Source of the DNA: Wuchereria bancrofti
Taxonomy: Eukaryota; Nematoda; Chromadorea; Rhabditida; Onchocercidae
Direction: 5' to 3'
Length of the DNA stretch: 56,156 bases
NCBI GenBank assembly: GCA_005281725.1
Contig: SSBO01000014.1
Location: 8,882-65,037, forward strand
A program made the translations under genes and the position numbers. How positions within the stretch are numbered: the first letter of the stretch is position 1; the number at the start of each line of letters is the position of its first letter. Under the pieces are notes generated by a model. The model was not told the origin of the DNA. It ran no database searches and worked only from the letters and a program-made list of their open reading frames with translations. Positions 1 through 11,735 of the stretch are shown here, piece after piece.

Positions 1-30
1 AAAAAAAAATCACTCATACAGGTAGCTTAC

Positions 31-3000
31 AGTAATGCTTGATCAATTTGCTTGTCGAATAAACCATCAAGTGGTTCTGGATTCTTTCGTTCAATATAAT
101 ATTCGTGTTGTATCTTACATCGATAATGATAATATGCTCCTTCAGAATTGATAATAATCACTTTATCAGCATTCAAAATCGACAAACTGATATAATCTAG
201 AAGGTTGCGCTCAATTTGAGCTATATCCCAAACATCCAGCTAGAAATTCATTTTTGCTAATTTTTCAAATAATAGTTCAAATATTTTATTCTTAAATTTA
301 TTTAATTAGACTTATGAATAAGTTATATATTTTATCAAACGTGCATTTACGTTTAAAAAAAGATATTGTTAATAAATTTAAAAAATAAACAACTCACATG
401 GACATCGAAATTAAATACGGTGCGCAAATATTCCGCAAAGAATAAAACACATTTATCATGTAATAAACTATCATGCGAATAAATTAATAAAATATTAAGT
501 CGTGCTAAAAACGAATTATTAAATTAATGCTCTCTTTTGAAGAAGTTTATTTGAGGTTTCTAAAAATTTCATAATTAAACGGATATCATCTTTTTTTTTT
601 TTAATTTCCAGGAAATCTTACTTGGTGTTAAATTGCTCAATAAAATACATGATAGATATCTGACAAAGAAAAAAGAAAAAATTTTGAAGTTTAAAAAGAA
701 ATCAAACCAATATGAATTAAAGGTGCATGAATATTAGATGAGGTTGGCAAGATTGTTGAATGTGGTCGATCTGTTACAAATCGTATTCGTATTGCTTTAT
801 TAGCTAATCGACGACGAACGTGATATAAGTATAAAACGTAAAGTAGGAAAAATATCATCAAACTTATAATCAAAAGCATTGTAACCATTATTATTGCCTT
901 GTAATGAATTTCAAATTTTTAAAGTTTAGAAACAAAACATTATCAAAAATAAACTTCAATTCAACACCAAAAATTTTACCAATTATTGTGCAAATACTAA
1001 ATTGTGCCGGGAAAATTGCACCAACAAATGAATATACTTGCAAGTATCATTTCAATTTGTTATGATGAAGTAATTTTCGGGAATAAATTAAAGGTTTGAA
1101 ATAATTTTCCAAATTAAAGTAAAGTGAAAGAGTCAAGATATCTAATTAGATGACTCATGTTTAACTTAAAATTTTCATGAAATTCACTAATGTAACGAGA
1201 AACGACCGTTAACCAAAAGGAATTTAACTTCAATAGACAACTTCATCAAGAAGATAAATTAAATGAAATAATTGGATGAGAAATTAATATCACTAGTTTG
1301 CATAAAGAAACTAATGATGAACAGTATATATAATTCTGTGATATTATTCTTAACCAGAAAGTAATTTGGTAATATGGAATAAAAGTTGCAAATTTATTTT
1401 TCACATTGTAATTATGAAAAAGATTTCAATATTTACCAGATATATCCGGAAGCGCTCTGTTCAGCACGAAAAATTAAATTAGCATTTTGTTCCAGTCCTG
1501 GCACAATAATCAATGGTTTTTCTACTCCTAAAATTATGATTAAAACTTTCGATAGATTTCAAATGCCTTTTCTTATATGAAATTTTATAATTTAATCATA
1601 AGAAAATAAGAAAACTTAGTTTAAAAATTCGTGTTTAAATTTAATCAAACAAAATTTCTTTCGTTTTTTCTCAACAGTTTAAAATTCTAAAATTATAGAA
1701 AGATGAAAATTCACATTTGCAACATTTCCTTTCATTAATTTCAATAATATCATAAATTAGACTTACTTTGAATTCGAACTTTATGCCAATCGGCAGCAAT
1801 ACAAGAACATACCATTCGATTATCAAACGGACTAGTGCTTAATACCGGACAAAGACAACGACCATCACGAGAACGCTCAATCGGTATAACAGATGGCATG
1901 AAATACTGATCCACCTGAAGAAGGCATCATTTGATTCTATTTATTTATTAATTTTATTTTTTATAAAGAAATGAAAAGTATGGTGCAAACTGTTTCTTAT
2001 TCAGTACATTCCAGTAAAAACGATTTTTCTGTGCCAAAAAGAAGTACCATGAGTTCTAAGGAGTATGTGTATGTGTGTGTGTGTGTGTATGTGTGTGTGT
2101 ATGTATGTGTGTATACAGTAATCAGTTTGATTTCAAAATTTAAATAATAAAATAGCGTGATAATTTATATAATTTATGATAAAAGTTTTTGCTTAATATT
2201 ACAATATTAGTGATTACTAGTGAGAAAAAAAAAATGCGATAATGGAAGAGAATTTACTGATATGACAAATAGTTTTCAAAATTTTTTTCAAAAAAAAAAA
2301 AACAAAAATTTTCAAAATTTTATCAATTGAAAGAAAAAATTTTTAATTGTTTATTTACCGAAGGAAAAAGAAATTTAATTATCTAAAATTCTTTTTTTTT
2401 TCTTTTTTCAAATAGTACCTCTAAATCGGTAAAATTATACTGGCCAAAAAGGATAGTTTGATTACCAAAGTATTCCATATACATTAATTCAACTGGTACC
2501 ACTGCACTATGAAGTAACTCTAGGCCACTTTCATCCTTCAATCGTACTTCATAACCTTCGAAACAGTAATGAGGTGGTGCGCCAACAAATTCAACTTGAA
2601 TTGTCCGTGCTAATGAATGCACTAAAATACGTCGAAATCCGCCAGTCCATCGTGATGCTTGCAAATTTGCTAAACGAAATTTATTAATAATTTCAAAAAT
2701 TCATAGATGTAAATATCAAAAAAAAAAAAAACTCCATTAAAACTGTGAAAAAAAAATGATTTTTTTATTGAAAAAATGTTTTTCATTTAAATTCTTACTT
2801 GTGTAATTCTGATTTGATTAAAATTTGAAAAAATTGAATGCTAGATTAAATTTGGAACAAATTCAGTATATGATTAAATTTTCAAAAAAAAAAACAAATA
2901 AATAAATTACATGTTCGTTTACAGTCGTGTTCAGTGATCGTATCATTGTAATAATCTAAAAAAAGAAGAAAAACAACTAGAATTAAAATTATACAAAGTG

Positions 3001-5428
3001 TTATTAGATAACTTCATAAAGTTTAATCGTAAATTTCATCCCTAAATTAGAACATGAAGATTTCCTATTCATCCACTGCACCAAATTTCTCCAAGATAAA
3101 TGACTTTTCTAAAAAAAAAAAAAAAAAACTAAATTGATTTTGTTAATTATCATGTTTTTAAAAACTCTCATATCTAATTTTAATATTTCTTCTCAAAATA
3201 TTATTTGATTCCTATCGGTTTTTCTTCATTTTTCTTTACACTAATTGAATGCTCAGGAAATTTCTTTAAAAAAAAAAAAAGAGAAAACAGAAACAAACAA
3301 ATGAATATTTACTAGGATGATGAGGCATCAGAACATGCTTTCGAAGAATTCTTGTATAATTTTTTCTTTTCGATAAACTTATCAATTTAATATCATAAGT
3401 TTCGCCAAATTCGAATAAACTTTCGGAGGCAAAATGAAATCGAGGCTAAAAATAAATTAATAATCGTTACTAATTACTAGTTATTTAAGAGTTTGCAACA
3501 GTCAACTATTACTAATATATTTCCAAATTTATTCTTGAACCTTTAACTGTTTTCATTCTTTGAAGAATTCAATATTTTGAAAATTTGAATTTCGAGTAGC
3601 ATTATTTTTTGCAAAAAAAAAAAGTTTCAAACCTGAAAAAAAGTTTCAAACAAAAAAAAAAGTTTCAAACCTTTAATCTGCTTCAAATGAACAAAAAAAG
3701 GTGAAAAGGAAAAAAATATATAAATGAAAATAAAATGAAGCAAACCACGTTAGCAATTAAATTACTGTTCCAATTGGAATTTGAAATATCAAAATAAAAG
3801 CATGACCGATTTGATGAGGCATCTTTAATTTCCAATATAAATCCTAGCAGCAATGATGTGAAATCTGCAAATATTTTATGATAGGAAGAGACAAAGAGAA
3901 ACAGAGAGAGGGAGAAAAAGAAAAAAAGAAAAAATTTATTAATTAGAAATTGAGTTTTTTTTTGGGGAGCTAAAATTTGCATTCCTTTTTCGAACTTGAA
4001 AATATTTTAACCGCAATATCATGCTGACAGTTTAGGATTGATAAAAAACTATCTACTGTCTTTCAAATTTTAAATTTAATGCTTTCTATTGTTTTGAATA
4101 AAGATATTAATTTGAATATGGTATTTCATCGTTATTAACTTGCAACAATTTTGGATATTTGAAATAATTGGCTAAAGTTGTATGATTTCATTGATTAATT
4201 TGTTTAAATAACAAGTTAAAAGCATTACAAAAGAATAATGAAAATATCAATAAGAGATGGAACTGATCAAACTATTACGATAATTTTAAACGGTATGGTC
4301 GATAATAGTGATAATTAGTATCACTAATTAACAAACATATCACTTAATTATTATTGTTAATCATAACTAATTTGTTATAATAAATAAATTTATGTTGAAA
4401 CTGATAAACGAACTATTTGGAGGTAATTGCCATGAGATATCAACAGATAATTGATAAGATTGTTGAGCATAACGGGTAACAACACGGGCAAATGGTTCCA
4501 CTCGAATATCATGTGCATATGTTATCGTTGTATTGGTTACCCTGCCAATGTTATCGTTGTTTTCGTTGACTGTTATATTTCTATCATCGCATTTTACTAA
4601 AATAATTAATAATATAGTTATTGGTACTTGTTACTTAAATAATTAATTATTTCATTTAGAAATGGATAAGCGACAATATATTTGTAAGGCTGAATATTGA
4701 TAATTCGAATTGCTTAAACTCAGGTAAACAATAAAGGTATCAACGTTATACCATTATGCTTCGATACTAACTAACTTGTTATCATACTAACATATTACGA
4801 TAATATATGATCAAATGGGAATTTAAATTTAAATTTGATCATTTATGAAATCTGGCCCAGCCGATCATATATATCATTTATGAATTCCGATTCATTCATA
4901 CATTATCTTTCATGAATTCCTTTTTGTTAGATAATAATGCAATATTAGCAATTTTTTATTCATCATAAACGGAAAAAAGATACATCATTTCTCATGAGAA
5001 TACAATGTATGCATTTCCGGAATTTCTGGTAAATATATTTGGAAAAAAAAAAAGATTATCATACCTGAACGGACAGTGCATGTGAAATCCTGAAAATATT
5101 TTTCGCATTATCTAAATTATTCCTAAGTTTTCAAATTAATGAAGAAGGAAAAATAAAAATTGATCAATCTCAGTTAGTTTAAAGCGAGATGATTTGTTAA
5201 TGTTCCTTTTTTTTTTTTTTTGTTTTTTTTTTTGAGATTAATCAGTTCATTCTTCCTTTTATCTTATCATTTTAAATTTGAACTTGAAATGGATGATAAT
5301 TAACTGATTACCTTATAATTGTAATCAGCACAATTGTCATGAAATAATGGATGAAAATCGATGTTCACTGATTTAATAGTAACAATAATAGCAATTACAC
5401 AGCTGATCACATCAATATAATATGCCAT
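31..5428 (-). CDS. IL-17-receptor-like (ILCR family) SEFIR transmembrane receptor, 3' end outside the window
   Basis: Exons chained on the minus strand: 5312-5428, 5065-5089, 4402-4596, 3749-3864, 3313-3445, 2911-2955, 2419-2669, 1767-1914, 1437-1527, (one unresolved exon), 708-897, 398-504, 31-239. Phases agree throughout except across 898-1436. The ATG at 5428 opens a hydrophobic signal peptide (MAYYIDVISCVIAIIV...). About 375 extracellular residues follow, with several Asn-X-Ser/Thr sites and a fibronectin-like stretch (SWQLPP then GFILEI) like that of IL-17 receptors. Exon 708-897 encodes a transmembrane helix ([20 protein letters not shown]) followed by a basic stop-transfer (HVRRR). Exons 398-504 and 31-239 carry the SEFIR domain: LNILLIYSHD (box 1), then LDVWDIAQIE and NADKVIIINSEG. 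SEFIR domains recruit Act1-type adaptors by SEFIR-SEFIR contact; in C. elegans the ILCR receptors act in neuronal IL-17 signalling. Donor 3749 is GTGGTT (weak). Which ILCR paralog this is cannot be told. The C-terminus continues past the window start. Confidence 0.85.
2063..2112. repeat. GT/ATGT microsatellite in a receptor intron
   Basis: Alternating GT with interspersed ATGT units, inside the intron between exons 1767-1914 and 2419-2669 of the SEFIR receptor gene. Simple sequence, likely polymorphic; no function inferred. Confidence 0.9.
3612..3671. repeat. Triplicated A-tract/GTTTCAAAC short repeat
   Basis: Three closely spaced copies of A(n)GTTTCAAAC, two followed by CT, lie in the receptor intron between exons 3313-3445 and 3749-3864. 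Probably a local slippage product. Confidence 0.7.
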
Positions 5429-5985
5429 CCGATTGATTCACTGATTGTTCTGATTTTTTTTTTCTTTTTTCGTTATTTTAAACAATTAATTAATAATGAC
5501 AATAATATTTCCAGTTGATAATAATAGCAAATTGTAATGATAACAGTAATGATAGTAATTAGTGATTGTAATGATGATTGTTCCGAGAGAAAAAAAAAGA
5601 GTTAACAACAGATGAATGTTACGAAAATAATGAGCTACACTCAACTAAAATGTGAAAAAAAATTTTTTTTTTTTTTTGATAAAATAGTTGAAGTGGGAGA
5701 ATGTTTGATTTTAAAAATGTTTTTTTTTTTTTTTTGTTTCTCGTAATTTTGCTGCCGTATTATTCAATAATTCTTTATCTACTTTTAGTGTATTAATTAT
5801 TAATATTTATTATTAACATTATTACTTATTATTATTGCTATTATTGTTATTATTATTGTTGCTAGATGACTGTGGTAATAATATTTAATAATAATGATAG
5901 TAGTGGCTATAATAATTATAAATAATAATAAAGACGATAAAAAGAAAAATCAATTTATATCATTTTATTTAAGTATACATGTATA

Positions 5986-5986
5986 G

Positions 5987-6018
<32 letters not shown>

Positions 6019-6045
6019 ATGTATGTGTGTGTATGTGTGTTTATG
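5986..6045. repeat. GT/GTAT microsatellite
   Basis: Run of GT dinucleotides merging into GTAT/GTATGT units in the intergenic region upstream of the receptor gene. Confidence 0.9.
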
Positions 6046-6239
6046 TTTACATTGCACACTCATATTATGGTATAATATTTTGTTAAATATGTTATAACAG
6101 ATATGAATATGTGTACATCTATGCACTTTATGTATTTATTATATTTGAAATAATTGAATGAGGAATGAAAAGAAAAAAAAAATGAAGAAATTAAAAATAT
6201 AATGGCCATTAAATTGTTTAAGCATTAATTTTTATAATT

Positions 6240-6830
6240 TAAAAAAAGAATAAAAAGATAAAATGAGAGAGAAAAAAAAGTGAAAAGAAAGAAAAAAACT
6301 TAAATGAGGTAGTAAAATTGTGATGAAGAAAGTGAAAGAGATGTTAAACATACAACAAATTCAAATTTGAGAATGAGATGGAAGAGAAGAAAATTAAGAG
6401 AAAAGAGAAAATGAAAAAAAAAATGGGAAAGGAAAAAAAAAGGACGAAAAAAGAAAGTTTGAAGGAATTGTAATCAATTATAAGTATGTTTAAGGCTTAT
6501 ATGAAATGATTATTTACTTGAAAAGATGTGCTGAAATTACACATCAAAATGACCTTTAAAAAAAAAAGAGGGTAGAGAGAGAGAAAGAGAAAGAAACAGA
6601 GAAGAAAAGAGGGAGAAAGAATTAAAATGATTAAAAAAGAAAGAAAGGAAAAGAGAAATAAAAATGAACTTTTCATAAAAAATTTTGAGAAAGGAGAAGA
6701 CATACATATGTATATATAGAGAAGGAAGGACAGCAAGTAACAAAAAAAGAAAAGAAAAATGAAAAAATGATGAATCGATTGTTTTTTTCCTTTTATTTTC
6801 TCATTCATTGCAAAAAAAAAAAGAAAAAAC
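6240..6830. repeat. Purine-rich (A/G) low-complexity block
   Basis: The plus strand is strongly purine-biased, with GAGAGA, AAAGAAAG and GGGAGAAAG segments (densest about 6560-6660). The apparent minus-strand ORFs across it (6497-6832, 6537-6743) are only phenylalanine/leucine/serine-rich translations of this composition. Such polypurine tracts can adopt unusual DNA structures, but nothing here proves a function. Confidence 0.8.
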
Positions 6831-8408
6831 AAAAAACAAGAAAAAACGAATCATTTTTATGAATATGATGAAATGTTTGTTTAAAATTTTATAAGTGTGT
6901 ACTATACGTATGTATTTTAATCAAATTAAATATAAATAATATTTTAAATATATTGAAATAATAAACTTCAAAAATTATATTCAGACAAATCAATTCAACG
7001 AATAAAAAAAAAAAAGAAAGAGAAAAAAGAAATTTGGTTTCGAAATTTTGTTAATGACAAATAAAACGCCTCTTTTTCAAATACGAAAAGTAAACAGAAG
7101 CGACAAGCCGACAGGGTAACACCGATGTGAAAAATGCATCCAAGCATATTTTGTGAATATTTGTTTAATTACAACGATGTTTGAAAAGTTTCCATGGTTT
7201 GCATATTGTTCATCAAATAATCAGTTTTTTTTTTCTCTCTTTTTTAAAAAAAAAAAAAGAAAAGAATAAGAAAAAAAAAAGAAAAAAAAAGGTTAAGTCA
7301 CAAATGGGAAAAAATGCTAGAAAATCTTTCTCCCTCTCTCTCTTGTTCCCTCTCTCTCTCTCTCTTCTTTTCGTTCTTTTCGAATGATAAATGTTAATTG
7401 TGTCATTATTAATGGTGAAATATTTTAATTATGTTTTCAATTTTCTTTTTTTCTTTTCATCTACAGATACATGTTTGTTTGTTTTTTCCAAATTCTTCAA
7501 TTTATACTGTAATATTTTAGGAATTTTACATAGGAAGAAATTAATTTGAAACGTTGATACAAAAGGAATGAAATTAATGATCGAAAATTGTTGTATTTGA
7601 GAATTCCAATTTTTGTTTATTTTAATAATGTAAATTGTGAAAATCAAATCTTTCAACAATTTTTATTTAATATTTGAAATATTCAAATTGTTGAATTTGT
7701 CATGATGAAAAAGCAGAATTAACTGAAATGATAAGAGATGAAAAAAGAAAAAAGATAGTGTTGGAAAGATGCTGAAAGAGTGAAATTATCAAAAAGAACG
7801 AATAACATTGATATCACAAAACTTCCACAATTTATAGATAAATGAAGTGATTGCAATGATAGAAGTTTTTTTTTTTTAAAAAAAAGAAAAAAGTGTTGAA
7901 AGTAAATGGATTGATGCTAATTTAATGCATTTTCAATGGGTTTGTTTAAAGCAAAAATAACATTTCAAAAAAAAAAAAAAAAAAGGAAACTTTCACAATT
8001 TCTTTCTTTCCCTTTCTAAATTATGTTTTAAAAAAAGGAAAAAAAAAACGAGGTATGCACAGGTTTTGTAAACTTTTTTTGCTTCAATCAAGTGATCTCA
8101 TCTTTTTCTTTTTTTTTTTTTTTTTGTTTCACCCTACAAGACATAAGGCGAAAAAAAATTTTGAAACACTTTTAGAAATTTCTAAAAAATTACAAAATAT
8201 CAAAAAATTTTTTCCTAGTTAACATTTTAACTCTTTTTTTTTGTTTGTTTGTTTTTAACATATATTTTTTCTACAAATGATAAAAAATTGAAATGTTTTT
8301 TAAGAATTCTCTGAAAATTATTAAAATATCGGAAAAATTTTTTCATTTCTTCGTTGCTATTCGAAATATCTTGAAATAAGCATAAATTGGATGACTTGCA
8401 TAATTGAA

Positions 8409-8422
8409 AATACCATGGCAAC
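8409..8422 (+). promoter_or_regulatory. Distal X-box-like sequence (weak candidate)
   Basis: AATACCATGGCAAC matches the RFX/DAF-19 X-box core (RYYNYY AT RRNRAC) at 12 of 14 positions, with a perfect right half ATGGCAAC. It lies about 1.7 kb before the first copy of the dynein exon 1 and 2.9 kb before the second. C. elegans X-boxes normally lie within a few hundred bases of the ATG, so this is weaker by position than the proximal candidate. Confidence 0.25.
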
Positions 8423-9337
8423 CGAATTATAATAAACATTTTCAGTCAATTTGTTCGTTAACATTTTACATCGTATTATATCATTGTTCCAATACGAATA
8501 ATTCGTTTTTTCTTTTTTTTTTTCTTTTTAATTCTTTAAAATGATTTATGTTATTAATCCTTGCTTAAGAAACAAAGAAAAAAGGATTTAAAGTTTATTA
8601 GTTACATAATAATTGTTGAAATAATAATTTTTTTTTTAAATTAAGCCTTCTATAATTAAAATTTTCAAAATAATCAATTTAAGAAAAAGGTAGAAATTGA
8701 TATTTTTTAATTTTTCTTAGCTAACATATGCTATTATATGTATTATTTTAATTATGACATGCATAAAATAATGAAGAGTGTAATGTCAAATATTTTATTT
8801 AATTATTAGTTATTCAAAAGAAAAGTATAAAAAAGTATTTTAGTGAAAATTTTTAAAATTGTGCATGTCAAAAAAAAATTTTTTTTTTTAAATTAGTTAA
8901 AAAAAAAATAAAAAAGCAACAATTTTTATTGTTTTCATAGTTTCTTATAGTATTTTAGAGAAAAAAATTTTTCCAAATAAAAAGTATATTAAAAAAAAAA
9001 ATGTAGAAAAAATAAATTCAAATTTGTTAAAATATAATGATAATTCATACCTCTACCATCCATATTATTAAATCACTCCTACAAATAAATATTAGTTATC
9101 CCATTTGATTTATTTCATTTTAATCATCGATTAGAATACTAAATAATTTCTTTTGAAAAATAAAAAGTAAAAATAAAAGCTTATACAATTGTGAATGTAT
9201 TTTGTAACGAAAATTTCAGTAAAAATTTTGAAAAGTAATATAAAATTTTTAATATATAAATTATGAATGAAAAAAAAAAAGTTAAAGTAAAAAAAAAAAA
9301 CGATTGAAAAAAACGTATCATGAAAATAATTTTACAT

Positions 9338-10535
9338 TTTTTGCAAATTTTTACAATCAATCTTTGATGTCTTCTTTAATTTTACTTCCAGCTATTTTTT
9401 CCATTTTTTTTTTCGTTGCTAAACAAATTGACATTTCTCACTTTTTCTTTTCATGTTTTTATGAAAACAATATTCGTTGTATCTTTTTGAAGAAATGAAA
9501 TTTTGTATGAACAGCTTATTTTACTATGTTATTACTAAAAATAAAAAAAAAGAAAATATATATGGAATTTTTTTTTACACAAATATTTATATAAACTATA
9601 CAAAAAAAAAAGTGTAAAATTCTAAAAGCTTGCAAAATTTTAAATTCACAACAATTTTTATAAATAAATAAATATATATATAAATGCAGCGATATAATAT
9701 AACAATATAGCTGTAAAAATTAATAAAACTATTAATTTTAAATCAGTTTTTTGTGTTTTTTTTTCCTTTTTTTAGAAAAAATAAAATATTCGAAAAATGA
9801 TTTAAAATTAATTGTTTGTTTAAAAGAATTAAAATAGAACAAAAAAAAAGAAAATGACAAGTAGCGAATTAATATGACACAAATGTTGACATAAATTTTG
9901 TTAGCTTCGATACTTTTTTTTTTAAGTAATAAATTTAGTAGAAATTTTTTTTTTCTTTTTTTTTAAATAAACAAATTTTTCCATTAATTTTTACTAATTT
10001 CCTGTCTTTCGTTCTTTTTTTGGCAATAAATTTTGATTTTGTAATAGTATACAAGATGAATGTAAAATAAAAGTTTACATTTAGAATGATGTCATAAAAA
10101 CGTATAACTTCTAATAATATACGCTTACTTAAGCTTACTTAAGATAGTGAATTATGGATTACGAACGTAATGATCCTCGACGTCATTATATCTTACGTGT
10201 TGCATCGCATATTTTTGCGCTAAATTTATCGGAAAATAAAATTCCAAATTTGATTCCAATACAAAATTTTTGTGATACTAATACACCATTGTTAATTATT
10301 GCCAAAGATGAACAGGTTTGCAAGCTTTTTGTTTTTATTTTCAATTTTTATTTTTGAAAATTTTACATCAAATAGTTTTCAGTTTCGATTTAAAAAAAAA
10401 AAAAAAGAAAAAAAAGAAAAGAAAAAAACGAAATTTATATATTGAAACTTCTAATAATGATTATTGCATCTTACGATTTATTTATATTTATATTAGTTAT
10501 TAATTAAACAGATTTTGAATTCAAAAAAAAAAAAA
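9338..10535. repeat. Direct repeat copy 1, carrying a duplicate of dynein exon 1
   Basis: This 1.2-kb block is repeated almost perfectly at 10537-11735. I see two substitutions, G at 9814 against A at 11013 and C at 9840 against T, plus a one-base A-run difference. Copy 1 ends in an A homopolymer directly before the single N at 10536, just where copy 2 runs on into dynein exon 2. The pattern fits two haplotype contigs placed end to end, or an unclosed contig overlap. Confidence 0.9.
10154..10315 (+). pseudogene. Duplicate of dynein-2 heavy chain exon 1 (probably an assembly artefact)
   Basis: Sequence identical to the che-3 exon 1 at 11354-11515, including the ATG, the residues [10 protein letters not shown] and the donor after GATGAACAG. 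It sits in repeat copy 1 and no exon 2 copy follows before the N at 10536. A transcript starting here could still splice over copy 2 to exon 2 at 11749, so the upstream boundary of the gene model is ambiguous. Confidence 0.8.
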
Positions 10536-10536
10536 N
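10536..10536. other. Single N at the repeat junction (assembly gap)
   Basis: An N between an A homopolymer and TTTTTGCAAATTT, exactly at the boundary of the two 1.2-kb copies. It marks a contig join. Confidence 0.95.
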
Positions 10537-11735
10537 TTTTTGCAAATTTTTACAATCAATCTTTGATGTCTTCTTTAATTTTACTTCCAGCTATTTTTTC
10601 CATTTTTTTTTTCGTTGCTAAACAAATTGACATTTCTCACTTTTTCTTTTCATGTTTTTATGAAAACAATATTCGTTGTATCTTTTTGAAGAAATGAAAT
10701 TTTGTATGAACAGCTTATTTTACTATGTTATTACTAAAAATAAAAAAAAAGAAAATATATATGGAATTTTTTTTTACACAAATATTTATATAAACTATAC
10801 AAAAAAAAAAGTGTAAAATTCTAAAAGCTTGCAAAATTTTAAATTCACAACAATTTTTATAAATAAATAAATATATATATAAATGCAGCGATATAATATA
10901 ACAATATAGCTGTAAAAATTAATAAAACTATTAATTTTAAATCAGTTTTTTGTGTTTTTTTTTCCTTTTTTTAGAAAAAATAAAATATTCGAAAAATGAT
11001 TTAAAATTAATTATTTGTTTAAAAGAATTAAAATAGAATAAAAAAAAAAGAAAATGACAAGTAGCGAATTAATATGACACAAATGTTGACATAAATTTTG
11101 TTAGCTTCGATACTTTTTTTTTTAAGTAATAAATTTAGTAGAAATTTTTTTTTTCTTTTTTTTTAAATAAACAAATTTTTCCATTAATTTTTACTAATTT
11201 CCTGTCTTTCGTTCTTTTTTTGGCAATAAATTTTGATTTTGTAATAGTATACAAGATGAATGTAAAATAAAAGTTTACATTTAGAATGATGTCATAAAAA
11301 CGTATAACTTCTAATAATATACGCTTACTTAAGCTTACTTAAGATAGTGAATTATGGATTACGAACGTAATGATCCTCGACGTCATTATATCTTACGTGT
11401 TGCATCGCATATTTTTGCGCTAAATTTATCGGAAAATAAAATTCCAAATTTGATTCCAATACAAAATTTTTGTGATACTAATACACCATTGTTAATTATT
11501 GCCAAAGATGAACAGGTTTGCAAGCTTTTTGTTTTTATTTTCAATTTTTATTTTTGAAAATTTTACATCAAATAGTTTTCAGTTTCGATTTAAAAAAAAA
11601 AAAAAAGAAAAAAAAGAAAAGAAAAAAACGAAATTTATATATTGAAACTTCTAATAATGATTATTGCATCTTACGATTTATTTATATTTATATTAGTTAT
11701 TAATTAAACAGATTTTGAATTCAAAAAAAAAAAAA
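10537..11735. repeat. Direct repeat copy 2, contiguous with the dynein gene
   Basis: Second copy of the 9338-10535 block at an offset of 1199-1200 bp. It runs uninterrupted into the acceptor of exon 2 (AATTTCAG at 11741-11748), so this copy contains the exon 1 used in the gene model. Confidence 0.9.
11288..11301 (+). promoter_or_regulatory. Candidate X-box (RFX/DAF-19 site) of the dynein gene
   Basis: GATGTCATAAAAAC fits the X-box consensus RYYNYY AT RRNRAC at 13 of 14 positions; only base 2 (A instead of a pyrimidine) deviates. It ends 52 bp before the ATG at 11354, within the distance typical for C. elegans ciliary genes, and che-3 is a known class of DAF-19 target. The same site is at 10088-10101 in the other repeat copy. 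The A-rich right half makes a chance match possible. Confidence 0.45.

Larger units (their letters stand above)
5429..10153. other. Intergenic region between the divergent receptor and dynein genes
   Basis: No coding gene can be supported here. It holds A/T homopolymers, a GT microsatellite (5986-6045), a long purine-rich block (about 6240-6830), a less A+T-rich patch (about 7095-7150), a possible isolated small minus-strand exon (9051-9078), and the start of the 1.2-kb direct repeat (from 9338). The open frames on either strand are low-complexity (F/L/S- or K-rich) and carry no splice-phase support. Promoters of both flanking genes should lie here. Confidence 0.7.

Noticed and set aside
6497..6832. 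Minus-strand frame of 111 residues rich in F, L and S, with a hydrophobic look
   Set aside because: It is the reverse strand of a purine-rich tract; composition explains the apparent membrane segments and no splice or start evidence supports it.
8227..8439. Minus-strand frame of 70 residues near the distal X-box-like site
   Set aside because: No acceptor, no family similarity, composition like flanking non-coding DNA.
10154..10357. A second dynein gene starting at 10154
   Set aside because: Only exon 1 is duplicated, the copies are nearly identical and an N separates them. Best read as an assembly artefact.
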